The notes beneath the pieces are model-generated. The model saw only the letters and a program-made list of their open reading frames with translations. It was not told the origin of the DNA and did not search any database. 64,000 nt of DNA from CAVVPY01 sp963750295 (GTDB taxonomy: Bacteria; Actinomycetota; Actinomycetes; Mycobacteriales; Jatrophihabitantaceae): positions 186,001-250,000 of the forward strand of contig CAVVPY010000005.1 of the NCBI GenBank assembly GCA_963750295.1, written 5' to 3'. The position numbers were made by a program, and so were the translations under genes. Positions 44,948 to 54,184 of this stretch are shown here, one piece after another (positions within the stretch are counted from its first letter, which is position 1; each line of letters starts with the position of its first letter).

Positions 44948-44989
44948 GCAGCGATGCGTGAGCAGCGCCGCTGGCTAGGGTCGAAGACG

Positions 44990-46411
44990 ATGGCACTCAC
45001 GGCGGCCGAGCCGCTGCAACTGGGCACGGCGCGGGGTCGCGGCGCGCTCGCGGCGGTGATCGTCGGGTCCGGCATGGCCTTCCTGGACGGCACGATCGTC
45101 AATGTCGCGGTCAAGCACATCGGCCAGGACTTCGACGCCGGGTTCGGCGCGCTGCAATGGGTCCTCAACGCGTACACGCTGACGCTGGCCGCGCTGATCC
45201 TGCTCGGTGGCTCGCTCGGCGACCGGCTGGGCCGGCGCCGGATCTTCGTGGCGGGCGTGGTGTGGTTCACCGCCGCCTCGCTCGCCTGCGCGCTCGCACC
45301 GACCGTGCACGTGCTGATCGCGGCGCGTGCCGTACAAGGGGTCGGCGGCGCGCTGATGACGCCGGGCAGCCTCGCCATCATCTCGGCGAGCTTCCGCGCG
45401 TCCGACCGCGCGGCCGCGGTCGGCGCCTGGTCGGGCCTGTCGGGGGTGAGCACGGCGCTCGGTCCGCTGCTGGGCGGCTGGCTGGTGCAGGAGGCGTCCT
45501 GGCGCTGGGCCTTCGCGATCAACCTCCCGCTCGGCGCCGCGGCGGTCGTGCTCGCCGTCCGCTTCGTCCCCGAGACCAAGGCCGAGCGCTCGCCGCCGCG
45601 CCTCGACGTGGTGGGGACCGTCCTGGTCGCGCTCGGGCTGGGCGCGTTGACGTTCGGGACGACGCTCGCCGGCAGCGCCGGCTGGTCGGCGGCGACCGTG
45701 GGCACGACGATCGCCGGGGTCGCGGTGCTGCTCGTCTTCGTCGAGGTCGAGCGGCGCAGTCGCGAACCACTCGTCCCGCTCACCCTGTTCCGCGACCGGA
45801 CCTTCAGCGGCACGAACCTGATGACGCTGCTGACCTACGCGGCACTGAGTGCCGTCTTAGTCGTGCTGGTGTTGCACCTGCAGGTGTCGGCCGGTTATGG
45901 CGCCCTGGCCGCGGGGCTCGCCGGGCTGCCGATCACGATCTTGCTACTCCTGCTCTCGCGGCGCAGCGGGGCGCTCGCCGGGCGCATCGGTCCGCGCGCG
46001 CAGCTCATCGCCGGACCGTTGCTCGCGGCCGCCGGCCTGGTCGCACTACTGCGGGTCGACCAGTTCCACCACAACTACGTCGTGGACGTCCTGCCGGGCA
46101 TCGTGCTGTTCGGCGTGGGGCTGGCCGCGCTGGTCGCACCGCTGACGGCGACGGTCATGGCCACGGCACCGGCCGACTCGGTAGGCATCGCGTCCGGCGT
46201 CAACAACGCGATCTCCCGCGCGGGCGGCCTGCTGGCCGTCGCCGTCCTGCCCCCTCTTGCCGGGTTGACCGGCGACAGGTATCGCCAGATCCCGGTCATG
46301 GTGCACGGTTACCGGGTGATCACGCTGTGCTGCATCGGGCTGCTGGTGCTCGCTGCGGTTGTCATCGCCCTGACCGTGCGCCGACGCGTGTCGGTCGCCC
46401 AACCGTCCTAG
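44990..46411 (+). CDS. MFS drug/efflux transporter, DHA2 (14-TM) family
   Basis: 473 residues with about 14 hydrophobic segments, the EmrB/QacA layout. Motif A-type loop is GGSLGDRLGRRRIF, motif C-type is GLSGVSTALGPLLGGWLV and motif D-like MAFLDGTIVNVA lies in the first helix. It probably exports a lipophilic compound using the proton gradient. The ATG at 44990 (MALTAAEP) is preferred because homologues begin close to the first helix; an upstream ATG at 44954 is possible. The neighbouring regulator is not TetR-like, so the substrate is not hinted. Confidence 0.88.
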   Translation: MALTAAEPLQLGTARGRGALAAVIVGSGMAFLDGTIVNVAVKHIGQDFDAGFGALQWVLNAYTLTLAALILLGGSLGDRLGRRRIFVAGVVWFTAASLACALAPTVHVLIAARAVQGVGGALMTPGSLAIISASFRASDRAAAVGAWSGLSGVSTALGPLLGGWLVQEASWRWAFAINLPLGAAAVVLAVRFVPETKAERSPPRLDVVGTVLVALGLGALTFGTTLAGSAGWSAATVGTTIAGVAVLLVFVEVERRSREPLVPLTLFRDRTFSGTNLMTLLTYAALSAVLVVLVLHLQVSAGYGALAAGLAGLPITILLLLLSRRSGALAGRIGPRAQLIAGPLLAAAGLVALLRVDQFHHNYVVDVLPGIVLFGVGLAALVAPLTATVMATAPADSVGIASGVNNAISRAGGLLAVAVLPPLAGLTGDRYRQIPVMVHGYRVITLCCIGLLVLAAVVIALTVRRRVSVAQPS

Positions 46412-46421
46412 GAGATTGCCG

Positions 46422-47000
46422 ATGTCGCGCGCCGCGTGGTTCTTCACCGTCCCGGACGAGAGTGTGCTGCCGGAGCGCGTCCAGTCGCTGTTCGGCAAGG
46501 CCCGCGAGCGGATCGGCTTCGTCCCCAATGTCTTTCGCGCCTACAGCGTGCGTCCGGACCGGTTCTCGGCGTGGTTCGCGCACTACCGCCAGCTGCACGA
46601 GCCGACCGACAACCTGGACGAAGCCGATCGCGAGATGATCGCCGTCGTCGTCAGCTCGTACAACCGCTGCACCTATTGCGTCCTCGCCCACGGCCACGCG
46701 CTGCGGGTGGCGCTGGGCGACGAGGTGCAGGCCGACCACATCGCGACGAACTGGCGCCATGCGGGCCTCGACGAGCGGCGCTACGCCATCTGCGAGTTCG
46801 CCGAACGGCTCACCGCGGCAGCGCACCTGATGGCCGAGTCGGACCTGCGGCGGCTGGCCGAGCTCGGGCTGTCCGACGACGAGGTGTGGGACGTCGTCGA
46901 GATCACCGCGATGTACAACTTCACCAACCGGATGGCACTCGCGCTGGGCCAGCAGCCCAATGCCGAGTACCACTACCTCGACCGGGGACCGCGGGACTGA
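46422..47000 (+). CDS. AhpD/carboxymuconolactone decarboxylase-like peroxidase-related protein
   Basis: 192 residues, all-helical AhpD-like fold. The redox motif is YNRCTYCVLAHGHAL, with CxxC followed by His four residues later, as in the 'uncharacterised peroxidase-related enzyme' family. It probably reduces hydroperoxides or disulfides with a partner thiol. AGGAG lies 7 nt before the ATG at 46422; a TTG at 46416 is an alternative start. It follows the MFS gene by 10 nt and may be co-transcribed. Confidence 0.88.
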   Translation: MSRAAWFFTVPDESVLPERVQSLFGKARERIGFVPNVFRAYSVRPDRFSAWFAHYRQLHEPTDNLDEADREMIAVVVSSYNRCTYCVLAHGHALRVALGDEVQADHIATNWRHAGLDERRYAICEFAERLTAAAHLMAESDLRRLAELGLSDDEVWDVVEITAMYNFTNRMALALGQQPNAEYHYLDRGPRD

Positions 47001-47012
47001 CACGATCAGCGC

Positions 47013-47243
47013 ATGGACGATCGGACGATCCTTGCCCACATCCACGAACTGGTCGAGGAGGAGAAGCAGCTTCGCGCAACCCATCACGGGCACGCGGACC
47101 AGCAGCGACTGCAACACCTCGAGGAGCAACTCGACCAGGCGTGGGACCTGCTGCGGCAGCGGCGCGCGCGAGAGGACAACGGCGAGGACCCGGACGTCGC
47201 GCACGAACGCTCGGTGAACCAGGTCGAGGACTACCTGCAGTAA
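47013..47243 (+). CDS. DUF2630 family small protein
   Basis: 76-residue acidic helical protein: ILAHIHELVEEEKQLRA, then a heptad-rich QQRLQHLEEQLDQAWDLLRQRRA and the C-terminal VNQVEDYLQ. These are the conserved blocks of DUF2630, a small actinobacterial protein of unknown function. It is likely to form a coiled coil. It is 12 nt behind the AhpD-like gene, suggesting one transcript. Confidence 0.9.
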   Translation: MDDRTILAHIHELVEEEKQLRATHHGHADQQRLQHLEEQLDQAWDLLRQRRAREDNGEDPDVAHERSVNQVEDYLQ

Positions 47244-47368
47244 CCCTCCGGACCGGCCGGCCGGGCTGAGGTACCGCTGAGAAGTTGCCGAGGGTCCCGT
47301 CACTCGCCGAGGTCCGAGTGGGACGCTGGTGCTCAGCGTGACCGCGACCTGACGGAGGAGTGACGAGC

Positions 47369-48061
47369 GTGCGACTACTGATCGTGGAGGACGAGGCGCG
47401 GCTCGCGTCTGCGTTGCAGCGTGGGCTGTCCAACGAGGGCTTCACCGTCGACGTCGCACACACCGGCCCCGACGGCCTGCACGCCGCGCAGGAGTCCAGC
47501 TATGACGCGATCATTCTCGACATCATGCTGCCGGGACTGTCCGGCTACCGCATCATCGAGCGGCTGCGGGACGAGCAGAACTGGGTTCCCATCCTGATGC
47601 TCACGGCCAAGGACGGCGAGTACGACGAGGCCGACGCACTCGACCTCGGCGCCGATGACTACCTGACCAAGCCGTTCTCGTTCGTCGTGCTGTTGGCCCG
47701 GATCCGGGCGCTGCTGCGCCGTGGCGTGCAACCGCGCCCGGCCGCACTCACCGTCGACGATCTCGTCCTCGACCCGGCGGCCCATACGGTCAGCCGGGCC
47801 GGCGCTCCGGTCGAACTCACCCCGCGCGAATTCTCGCTGCTCGAGTTCCTCATGCGCCGCGCCGGCGACGCGGTGAGCAAGGCTGACATCCTGCACCACG
47901 TGTGGGACGCCAACTACGACGGCGACGCGAATGTCGTCGAGGTCTACGTCGGGTATCTGCGGCGCAAGATCGACACCCCGTTCGGCCGGCAGAGCCTGCA
48001 AACGGTCCGCGGGGCCGGCTACCGGCTGACCGCGATACGAAGTACCGCCTCGACCGCCTAA
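47369..48061 (+). CDS. OmpR/PhoB-family response regulator
   Basis: 230 residues. The receiver domain (about 1-115) has LLIVEDEARLASAL, phospho-acceptor Asp in YDAIILDIMLPGLSG, LTAKDG and the conserved Lys in DYLTKPFSF. The C-terminal winged helix (about 130-230) has VELTPREFSLLEFLMRRAG and VVEVYVGYLRRKID. GGAGGAG lies about 9 nt before the GTG at 47369; a GTG at 47360 overlaps that ribosome site and is less likely. It controls unknown genes together with the adjacent sensor kinase, which starts 9 nt after it. Confidence 0.93.
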   Translation: MRLLIVEDEARLASALQRGLSNEGFTVDVAHTGPDGLHAAQESSYDAIILDIMLPGLSGYRIIERLRDEQNWVPILMLTAKDGEYDEADALDLGADDYLTKPFSFVVLLARIRALLRRGVQPRPAALTVDDLVLDPAAHTVSRAGAPVELTPREFSLLEFLMRRAGDAVSKADILHHVWDANYDGDANVVEVYVGYLRRKIDTPFGRQSLQTVRGAGYRLTAIRSTASTA

Positions 48062-48070
48062 TATTCGCCG

Positions 48071-49456
48071 ATGCCCTTTCGCTGGCAGGTGCTGACCTGG
48101 CCGGTTCGTTGGTGGGCGCGCCGATCGCTGCGCGCCCGCCTGACCCTGGTCGCCACCGCACTGTTCAGTGTGGTCGTGACGACGGGGATCGTCCTTGCCC
48201 TCACCCTGCAGCGGTACGCGCTATTGAAGGTGCTCGACTCGTCCGCCCAGACGACGGCACGTGATGTCGCCGAGCAGATTCGCGACCGTCCCCTGGTGTC
48301 GACGGTGTACCCCAGCAGCGGTGGGGTGACGGCAATTCAAGTGGTCGACTCGAACGATGCCGTCGTCGCTGCCTCGCCGGGTGCCGACAAGCTCGTCCCC
48401 GTCCTCGACCCCGCTGGCCTCGCGGACGCCCGCGCGGGCGAGCGTCTCGACATCAACAACCCGACCACCGGTCTGCGCGAACGGGTCCTGGCCCAACGCG
48501 CCGAGAGCTACACCGTCCTGGTCGTCACCGACCTGACCCGCGTCGATGACAGCCTGCGCGTGCTGACCCGCGCTGCGCTGATCGGCGGGCCGATCGCCGT
48601 GCTGTTCATGGCCTTCGCCACCTACCTGATCGCCGCGCTGACGTTGCGCACGGTGGCCGCGCTGCGCCACGGCGCCGCTGACATCAGCGCCACCGGACTG
48701 GCCGAGAAGCGGCTACCCGTCCCGGGCGCCCAGGACGAGATCCATCGGCTGGCCGTCACGCTGAACCAGATGCTGGACCGGATCGACTCGTCCACGAAAC
48801 GGCAACGCACGTTCGTCGGCGATGCGGCGCACGAGCTGCGCTCGCCGCTCGCCTCGCTGCGCGTGCAACTCGAGGTCACCCAGCGGATGGGTCCGGACGG
48901 CGACTGGCCGGCCTTCCTCGACGACGTCTTGCAGGACGTGGCACGCCTCGATCGGCTGGTGGAGGATCTGCTCGCCCTGGCCCGCCTGGACGAGTCGGTG
49001 ACGCAGTTGCCGCGTGAGCCGATGCGGCTGGACGAGGTGGTGGCCAAGGCCCTGGCCGGGTACCGGCACTCGCGGGTGCCGGTGCGCGTGGTCGACACCG
49101 TGCCGATCCCGATGGTCGGCGACCCGAGTGCGCTGCGCCGCGTGGTGGTGAACCTCGTGGACAACGCCGTCCGCCATGCGCGTACCGAGGTGAGCCTGAG
49201 CGTCGGTGTCGGTGCTGACGGCGCCGCGCACCTGACGGTGTGTGACGACGGACCCGGGATCCCGGCGGCCGAACGCGAGCGCGTGTTCGACCGGTTCTAC
49301 CGGATCGAGGCCAGCCGCTCGCGCGAATCGGGCGGCACCGGGCTCGGCCTGCCGATCGTGCGTGATCTTGTCCGAGCGCACGGCGGAACGGTGTCGGTGA
49401 GCGCGCGCGCCGACGGCGCCGACGGCCTCGAGGTCGACGTCGTCCTGCCGATCTAG
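48071..49456 (+). CDS. Sensor histidine kinase (HAMP-HisKA-HATPase)
   Basis: 461 residues. One transmembrane helix (about 23-47), an extracytoplasmic sensor loop (about 48-160), a second helix (about 163-185) and HAMP (about 186-235). The dimerisation/phosphoacceptor helix has GDAAHELRSPLASL and the ATPase domain has LVDNAVRHA, DDGPGIP, FDRFYR and GLGLPIV. It autophosphorylates on His and passes phosphate to the neighbouring regulator. The sensor loop shows no recognisable ligand domain, so the signal is unknown. Confidence 0.94.
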   Translation: MPFRWQVLTWPVRWWARRSLRARLTLVATALFSVVVTTGIVLALTLQRYALLKVLDSSAQTTARDVAEQIRDRPLVSTVYPSSGGVTAIQVVDSNDAVVAASPGADKLVPVLDPAGLADARAGERLDINNPTTGLRERVLAQRAESYTVLVVTDLTRVDDSLRVLTRAALIGGPIAVLFMAFATYLIAALTLRTVAALRHGAADISATGLAEKRLPVPGAQDEIHRLAVTLNQMLDRIDSSTKRQRTFVGDAAHELRSPLASLRVQLEVTQRMGPDGDWPAFLDDVLQDVARLDRLVEDLLALARLDESVTQLPREPMRLDEVVAKALAGYRHSRVPVRVVDTVPIPMVGDPSALRRVVVNLVDNAVRHARTEVSLSVGVGADGAAHLTVCDDGPGIPAAERERVFDRFYRIEASRSRESGGTGLGLPIVRDLVRAHGGTVSVSARADGADGLEVDVVLPI

Positions 49457-49576
49457 GCCAGCCCGTAGTTGGACGACGAGGCGCGAACATGCGGCGCGAT
49501 GACGCATACGCGGGCCATCCGGCGACGGGTGGTCTGCGTGCCGGCACTCCGCGCGACGTGTGGCAGCCTCGAAGCA

Positions 49577-50701
49577 ATGACTGACTCCCTCTGGTCGCAC
49601 TGGTCGGCCTGCCGTCCGCCCCGGCGGGTGGTGCACCTCGACAGCGGCGCAGCCGGGCGGTCCTCGCTGGCCACCATCGAGGCAGTGGCCCGGCACCTGC
49701 GGCGCGAGGCCGAGTGCGGTGTGTACGTCGCGCAGTCGGCGGCGTCCGGTGAGCTCGAGTTCGCCCGCTCGGCGCTCGCCGGGTTGCTCGGCGTTCCAGC
49801 GGACGGCGTCGCGTTCGTCGAGAGCGGCTCGGCCGCGCGGCAGGCCCTGCTCGACGCATGGCCGCTCGCCGAGGGCGACCGGGTCGCGATCGTTGCCGCC
49901 GAGTGGGGCCCGAACCTCGAGGCGTTCACCGAGCGGGGGCTGAGCATCGTCGAGGTGGACGTCAACCGCGACGGCGCAGTCCGCCTCGACCGCCTCGCCG
50001 AACTGCTTGTGGACGACCCACCCGCGCTGGTGCACCTGACCCAGGTCACCTCGCACCGGGGGCTGGTGCAGCCGGTGGCGTCCGCTGCGGCACTCTGCCG
50101 GGCGGCCGGCGTCCCGCTGTGGGTCGACGCCGCCCAGGCCGTCGGCCACGTCGACACGGCGACCGGGGCGGACGCCGTGTACGCCACCAGCCGCAAATGG
50201 CTCACCGGACCGCGCGGCGTCGGCGTCCTCGCCGTGGCACCACGCCACTGGGACGCGCTACGGATCCGCCGCCCGGCGATGGCCGAGCAGGACCTGCCGC
50301 CGGTGCACTACCTCGAGTCCCACGAGGCCAACGTCGCCGGACGCGTCGGCCTGGCGAACGCGGTGCGCGAGTACCTCGAACTCGGGCCCGAGCGGGTCGC
50401 GCAGCGGCTGGACGAGGTAGGGACGCTAACCCGGGAGTCCCTCGTCGAGCTGGACGGCTGGACCGTCGTCGACGGCCGGCCCGGCTCGGGTGCGATCACC
50501 GCCCTGCGCCCGGCCGCGGGCCAGGACGTCGTGGTCACCCGCGAGCGCCTGCTGGCCGAGCACGGCATCCTCACGACTGCCTGCCGCGAGGTTCGCGCGC
50601 CGCGCGACTCGGTCGGCCCGCTGCTGCGGGTGAGCCCGCACGTGGACTGCACACCCGAGGATCTCGGCCGGCTCCGTGCCGCGCTGGTAGCCGGGAGCTG
50701 A
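49577..50701 (+). CDS. egtE: Ergothioneine biosynthesis PLP-dependent C-S lyase EgtE
   Basis: 374-residue class V aminotransferase-fold enzyme that cleaves the hercynylcysteine sulfoxide adduct to ergothioneine. The PLP Lys is in YATSRKWLTGPRG (about residue 207), with VPLWVDAAQAVGHVD as the cofactor Asp region. MTDSLWSHW at 49577 is the best start; the longer frame from 49469 has no domain support. In mycobacteria egtE is the last gene of the cluster; here it lies first, 175 nt before egtA, so it probably has a separate promoter. Assignment as EgtE relies on its position beside egtABCD. Confidence 0.87.
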   Translation: MTDSLWSHWSACRPPRRVVHLDSGAAGRSSLATIEAVARHLRREAECGVYVAQSAASGELEFARSALAGLLGVPADGVAFVESGSAARQALLDAWPLAEGDRVAIVAAEWGPNLEAFTERGLSIVEVDVNRDGAVRLDRLAELLVDDPPALVHLTQVTSHRGLVQPVASAAALCRAAGVPLWVDAAQAVGHVDTATGADAVYATSRKWLTGPRGVGVLAVAPRHWDALRIRRPAMAEQDLPPVHYLESHEANVAGRVGLANAVREYLELGPERVAQRLDEVGTLTRESLVELDGWTVVDGRPGSGAITALRPAAGQDVVVTRERLLAEHGILTTACREVRAPRDSVGPLLRVSPHVDCTPEDLGRLRAALVAGS

Positions 50702-50876
50702 GTGCCGCGCGTCCGACAGATGACGAAACGCGGAACTTGGCCGGACTTGTTTGGCGTTGTCATACCCCGGGGCAAGACTGACACAGCACGACAAACGAGG
50801 ACGGTCGACCTGGGCCGCCCCCGCACCGACCCGCGGTCATGAGGTTCATGGCCGGTCCGGACCTGGAGGGGGCACG
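50702..50876 (+). promoter_or_regulatory. egtA upstream region with an ECF (SigH/SigR-like) promoter candidate
   Basis: No gene in 175 bp. GGAACT (50732-50737), a 17-nt spacer and CGTT (50755-50758) match the SigH/SigR thiol-stress pattern GGAAYA-N16/17-SGTT at nine of ten defined positions. The leader would be about 110 nt. Inference; the transcript start is not known. Confidence 0.4.
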
Positions 50877-52196
50877 GTGACGACCGTTCACCGGCCGGCG
50901 CCCGCTGTGGCGAGCGCCGAAGCATCCACCGCGGCGACCGCGGCCGACCTGCCGCTCGACGAGTTCGGCGATCCGCTCGAGATCGCCCGCGCGCACATCG
51001 CCGGCGCTGCGCTGACCCCGTCGCCCGGCGGCGCGGACGGCCGGGTCGGGCTCGAGCTCGAATTCCACCTCGTCGACCTCGCCGACCCGGGACGCCGCCC
51101 GAGCTGGGCCGAGGTGTCCGCCCTCGCCGGGGGCGCGCCACCGATGCCCGCCGGCAGCAGCGTCACCGTCGAGCCGGGTGGGCAGCTCGAGCTGTCCACC
51201 CCGCCCCGGCTCGGCGTCGCCGCGGCGGTCGAGGCGTTGCGGCGCGATCGTGCCGTCCTGCGCCAGAGCCTGGCCGACGCCGGCTTCGGCGCCGCGGCCC
51301 TCGGCGCCGATCCTGCCCGTCCGGTCCGCCGGATCAACCCGAGCGAGCGGTACCAGGCGATGGAGCGGCACTTCGCGGCGCTCGGCTGTGGCGCTCCGGG
51401 ACGGGCGATGATGGCCTCGACGGCGGCGTTGCAGGTCAACCTCGACGCCGGGCCGTCCGCGCGCTGGGCCGACCGGCTCGCACGCATCGCTGCGCTCGGG
51501 CCGGTGCTCGTCGCGATCTCGGCCTGCTCGCCCCTGCTCGGCGGGCACGCGTCCGGGTGGCACTCGATGCGGCAGCAGGCCTGGCTCGGCATCGACGCGT
51601 CACGAAGTGGACCGCTGCCCGACGGTGATCCGGCAGCCGCGTGGGCCGAGTACGCGCTCGCCGCCCCGATGATGCTGGTCCGCGACGGCACGACGATCGC
51701 GCCGGTCACGACGAGGATCCCGCTGCACGCGTGGGTGAGCGGGACCGATGGTCCCGCGCGGCGCCCGACTGTCGGCGACCTGGACTACCACCTGAGCACG
51801 CTGTTCCCGCCGATCAGGCCGCGGGGCTACGTCGAGCTCCGCTGCCTGGACGCCCTGCCCGATCGCTGGTGGCCGGCCCTGGCCGCGCTCACCGCCACCC
51901 TGGTCGACGACGAGCGGGCTGCGGCCGAGGTGGCCGACGCCTGCCGGGTGCTGCCGGACGGCTGGCTGCGCGCGGCGCGCGACGGGTTGGCCGATCCCGA
52001 GCTGCGCAGCGCCGCGACGACCTGTGTGGAGGTCGCCGCCCGCCACTGCCCGCCGGAGCTGCGAGCCGAGGTCGAGGCCTTCGCCGAGCTCGTCGGCCGG
52101 GGCCGCACCCCTGGCGATCTGGTCCGCGAGCGGGCCGCGGAGCGCGGCGCCATGACCGTCCTCGACGAGGTGGCCCGGGGAGCTTTCGATGACTGA
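50877..52196 (+). CDS. egtA: Glutamate-cysteine ligase EgtA
   Basis: 439 residues of the GCS2-type ATP-grasp-like ligase that makes gamma-glutamylcysteine, the sulfur donor for ergothioneine. Typical blocks: GLELEFHLVDL, VTVEPGGQLELSTPPR, STAALQVNLDAG and the C-terminal GYVELRCLDALPDRWW. GTG start at 50877 with GGAGGGGG upstream; the frame extending back to 50751 is not supported. It overlaps egtB by 8 nt. Because actinobacteria use mycothiol, not glutathione, this role is dedicated to ergothioneine. Confidence 0.93.
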   Translation: MTTVHRPAPAVASAEASTAATAADLPLDEFGDPLEIARAHIAGAALTPSPGGADGRVGLELEFHLVDLADPGRRPSWAEVSALAGGAPPMPAGSSVTVEPGGQLELSTPPRLGVAAAVEALRRDRAVLRQSLADAGFGAAALGADPARPVRRINPSERYQAMERHFAALGCGAPGRAMMASTAALQVNLDAGPSARWADRLARIAALGPVLVAISACSPLLGGHASGWHSMRQQAWLGIDASRSGPLPDGDPAAAWAEYALAAPMMLVRDGTTIAPVTTRIPLHAWVSGTDGPARRPTVGDLDYHLSTLFPPIRPRGYVELRCLDALPDRWWPALAALTATLVDDERAAAEVADACRVLPDGWLRAARDGLADPELRSAATTCVEVAARHCPPELRAEVEAFAELVGRGRTPGDLVRERAAERGAMTVLDEVARGAFDD

Positions 52197-53484
52197 ACCG
52201 AGCGCCCGTCCCGTCCTGGCCGCCGACGTGGCACGCGGGCTGGACCAGGCCCGGGCGAGGACGCAGACCCTCACCGCGTTCGACGAGCCGGAGCTCACGC
52301 GCCAGCACAGCCCGCTGATGAGCCCACTGGTCTGGGACCTCGCGCACATCGGCCAGCAAGAGGATCTGTGGCTGCTGCGTGGCGGCGACGCAGCACGGCA
52401 GGGCATCCTGCCGTGCCGGATCGAGCAGCTCTACGACGCCTTCGAGCACCCGCGAGCCGCGCGGGTCAGCCTGCCCCTGCTCACGCCCACCGAGGCGCGC
52501 TCGTTCATCAGCGACGTGCGCGGGCGGGTGTTCGACGCCCTCGACCACCTCGAGGAGTACGGGTCGACGCTGTTCCCCTACGCGATGGTCGAGCAGCACG
52601 AACAGCAGCACGTCGAGACGATGCTGGCCACCCATCAGTTGCGCGACGGCGCGCCACTGCTCGGCACCGGTGCCGAACTGCCGCCGGGCCGGCTGCTGCC
52701 CGACGACTCCGTACTCGTCCCGGCCGGCGAGTGCGTCCTCGGGGTGGACGGTGAGGACGAGCCGTGGTCACTCGACAACGAGCGCCCGGCCCACGTCGTG
52801 GACGTCCCGGCCTTCCGGATCGCCCGCGTGCCGGTGACCAACGCCGAATGGCAGCGCTTCATCGAAGCCGGCGGCTATCACGAGCCGGGCTGGTGGTCGG
52901 CTCGCGGCTGGCGGCACCGGGTCGAGGCCGGCCTCGACCGGCCACTGTTCTGGTCGGCCGACGGCAGCCGGCGGCGCTTCGGCGTCGTGGAGGACGTCCC
53001 GGCGGACGAGCCGGTGCAGCACGTCTGCTTCTTCGAGGCCGAGGCCTACGCCGCGTGGGCCGGTGCTCGGCTGCCCACCGAGCAGGAGTGGGAGAAGGCG
53101 TGCACGTGGGATCCCGTCGCCGCCCGGCGCCGCCGCTGGCCGTGGGGCGACGAGCCGCGCACGCCCGAGCGGGCCAACCTCGACGGTGCTGCGCTGCGGC
53201 CGGCACCGGTCGGCGCCTACGCGGCGGGCGCGAGCGCCTATGGCATGGAGCAGGCGATCGGGGACGTGTGGGAGTGGACCTCGTCCCGGTTCGAGCCCTG
53301 GCCCGGGTTCGCGCCGATGCTCTACGACACCTACAGCGCGCCGTTCTTCGGTGGTGACTACCGCGTGCTGCGTGGCGGGTCGTGGGCCGTCGGCGGGAAC
53401 ACGATCCGGCCGTCGTTCCGGAACTGGGACCACCCCGTGCGCCGGCAGATCTTCAGCGGCCTTCGGTTGGCCTGGGATGTGTAG
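52189..53484 (+). CDS. egtB: Ergothioneine sulfoxide synthase EgtB
   Basis: 431 residues. An N-terminal DinB-like helical domain holds the three iron ligands, H53 in DLAHIGQQED and H137/H141 in EQHEQQHVETM. The C-terminal FGE-sulfatase/formylglycine-generating-like domain (about 185-431) contains FRIARVPVTNAEWQRFIEAG, LPTEQEWEKA and VLRGGSWAVGGNTIRPSFRN. It uses O2 and Fe(II) to join gamma-glutamylcysteine to hercynine. Overlaps egtA and egtC by 8 nt each. Confidence 0.96.
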   Translation: MTEPSARPVLAADVARGLDQARARTQTLTAFDEPELTRQHSPLMSPLVWDLAHIGQQEDLWLLRGGDAARQGILPCRIEQLYDAFEHPRAARVSLPLLTPTEARSFISDVRGRVFDALDHLEEYGSTLFPYAMVEQHEQQHVETMLATHQLRDGAPLLGTGAELPPGRLLPDDSVLVPAGECVLGVDGEDEPWSLDNERPAHVVDVPAFRIARVPVTNAEWQRFIEAGGYHEPGWWSARGWRHRVEAGLDRPLFWSADGSRRRFGVVEDVPADEPVQHVCFFEAEAYAAWAGARLPTEQEWEKACTWDPVAARRRRWPWGDEPRTPERANLDGAALRPAPVGAYAAGASAYGMEQAIGDVWEWTSSRFEPWPGFAPMLYDTYSAPFFGGDYRVLRGGSWAVGGNTIRPSFRNWDHPVRRQIFSGLRLAWDV

Positions 53485-54184
53485 GCACCTGGCGTGGCTG
53501 GGAGAGCCCCGGACGCTCGCCGCGCTCGTCCTCGACCCACCGTGCGGATTGCTACGCCAGTCCTACGCGCCGCGGCGGCAGAAGCGCGGGCTGGTCAACG
53601 CCGACGGCTGGGGCGTGGGCTTCTACACCCCGGGCCGGGCCGAGCCCGCGCGCTGGCGCTCGGCCCGCCCGCTGTGGGGCGACGCGTCGTTCGCCTCGCT
53701 GGCGCCCGTCCTCTCGTCCGGCTGCGTGCTGGCGGCGGTTCGGTCCGCGTCGATCGGGATGCCGATCGACGAGAGCGCGGCGGCGCCGTTCACCGACGGG
53801 CGCAACCTGCTCTCGCACAACGGCCGCGTGGACCACAGCACGCTCGACACGCGCACCGACGCCGAATCGGTCTGCGATTCCGCCGTCCTCGCGGCGTGGG
53901 TGTTCGCCACCTGTCCGGGCCTGGTCGCAACGGAGGTCGCCGACGCGGTGCGCGCGGTCGCGGCACGCGACCCGGACGCCACGCTCAGCCTGCTGCTGAC
54001 CGACGGCGATCGCATCGTCGCCGTCACGTGGGGCGACCCGCTGAGTTACCTCGAAGAACCTGACGGGGTCGCCGTCGCGAGCGAGCCCTGGGACGACGAC
54101 CCGCGGTGGGTCGACGTCGCTGACCATCACCTGCTGGAGGTGACCCGCGAACGGGTCACCGTGACCGATCTGGAGCACCCGTGA
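53477..54184 (+). CDS. egtC: Class II glutamine amidotransferase EgtC
   Basis: 235 residues. Starts MCRHLAWLGEP with the N-terminal nucleophile Cys2 exposed after Met removal; GLVNADGWGVGFY and LLSHNGRV are the Ntn-hydrolase substrate loops. It removes the glutamyl group from the EgtB product. The ATG at 53477 lies within the end of egtB (8-nt overlap), and the end overlaps egtD by 4 nt; the long frame further upstream is not real. Confidence 0.94.
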   Translation: MCRHLAWLGEPRTLAALVLDPPCGLLRQSYAPRRQKRGLVNADGWGVGFYTPGRAEPARWRSARPLWGDASFASLAPVLSSGCVLAAVRSASIGMPIDESAAAPFTDGRNLLSHNGRVDHSTLDTRTDAESVCDSAVLAAWVFATCPGLVATEVADAVRAVAARDPDATLSLLLTDGDRIVAVTWGDPLSYLEEPDGVAVASEPWDDDPRWVDVADHHLLEVTRERVTVTDLEHP

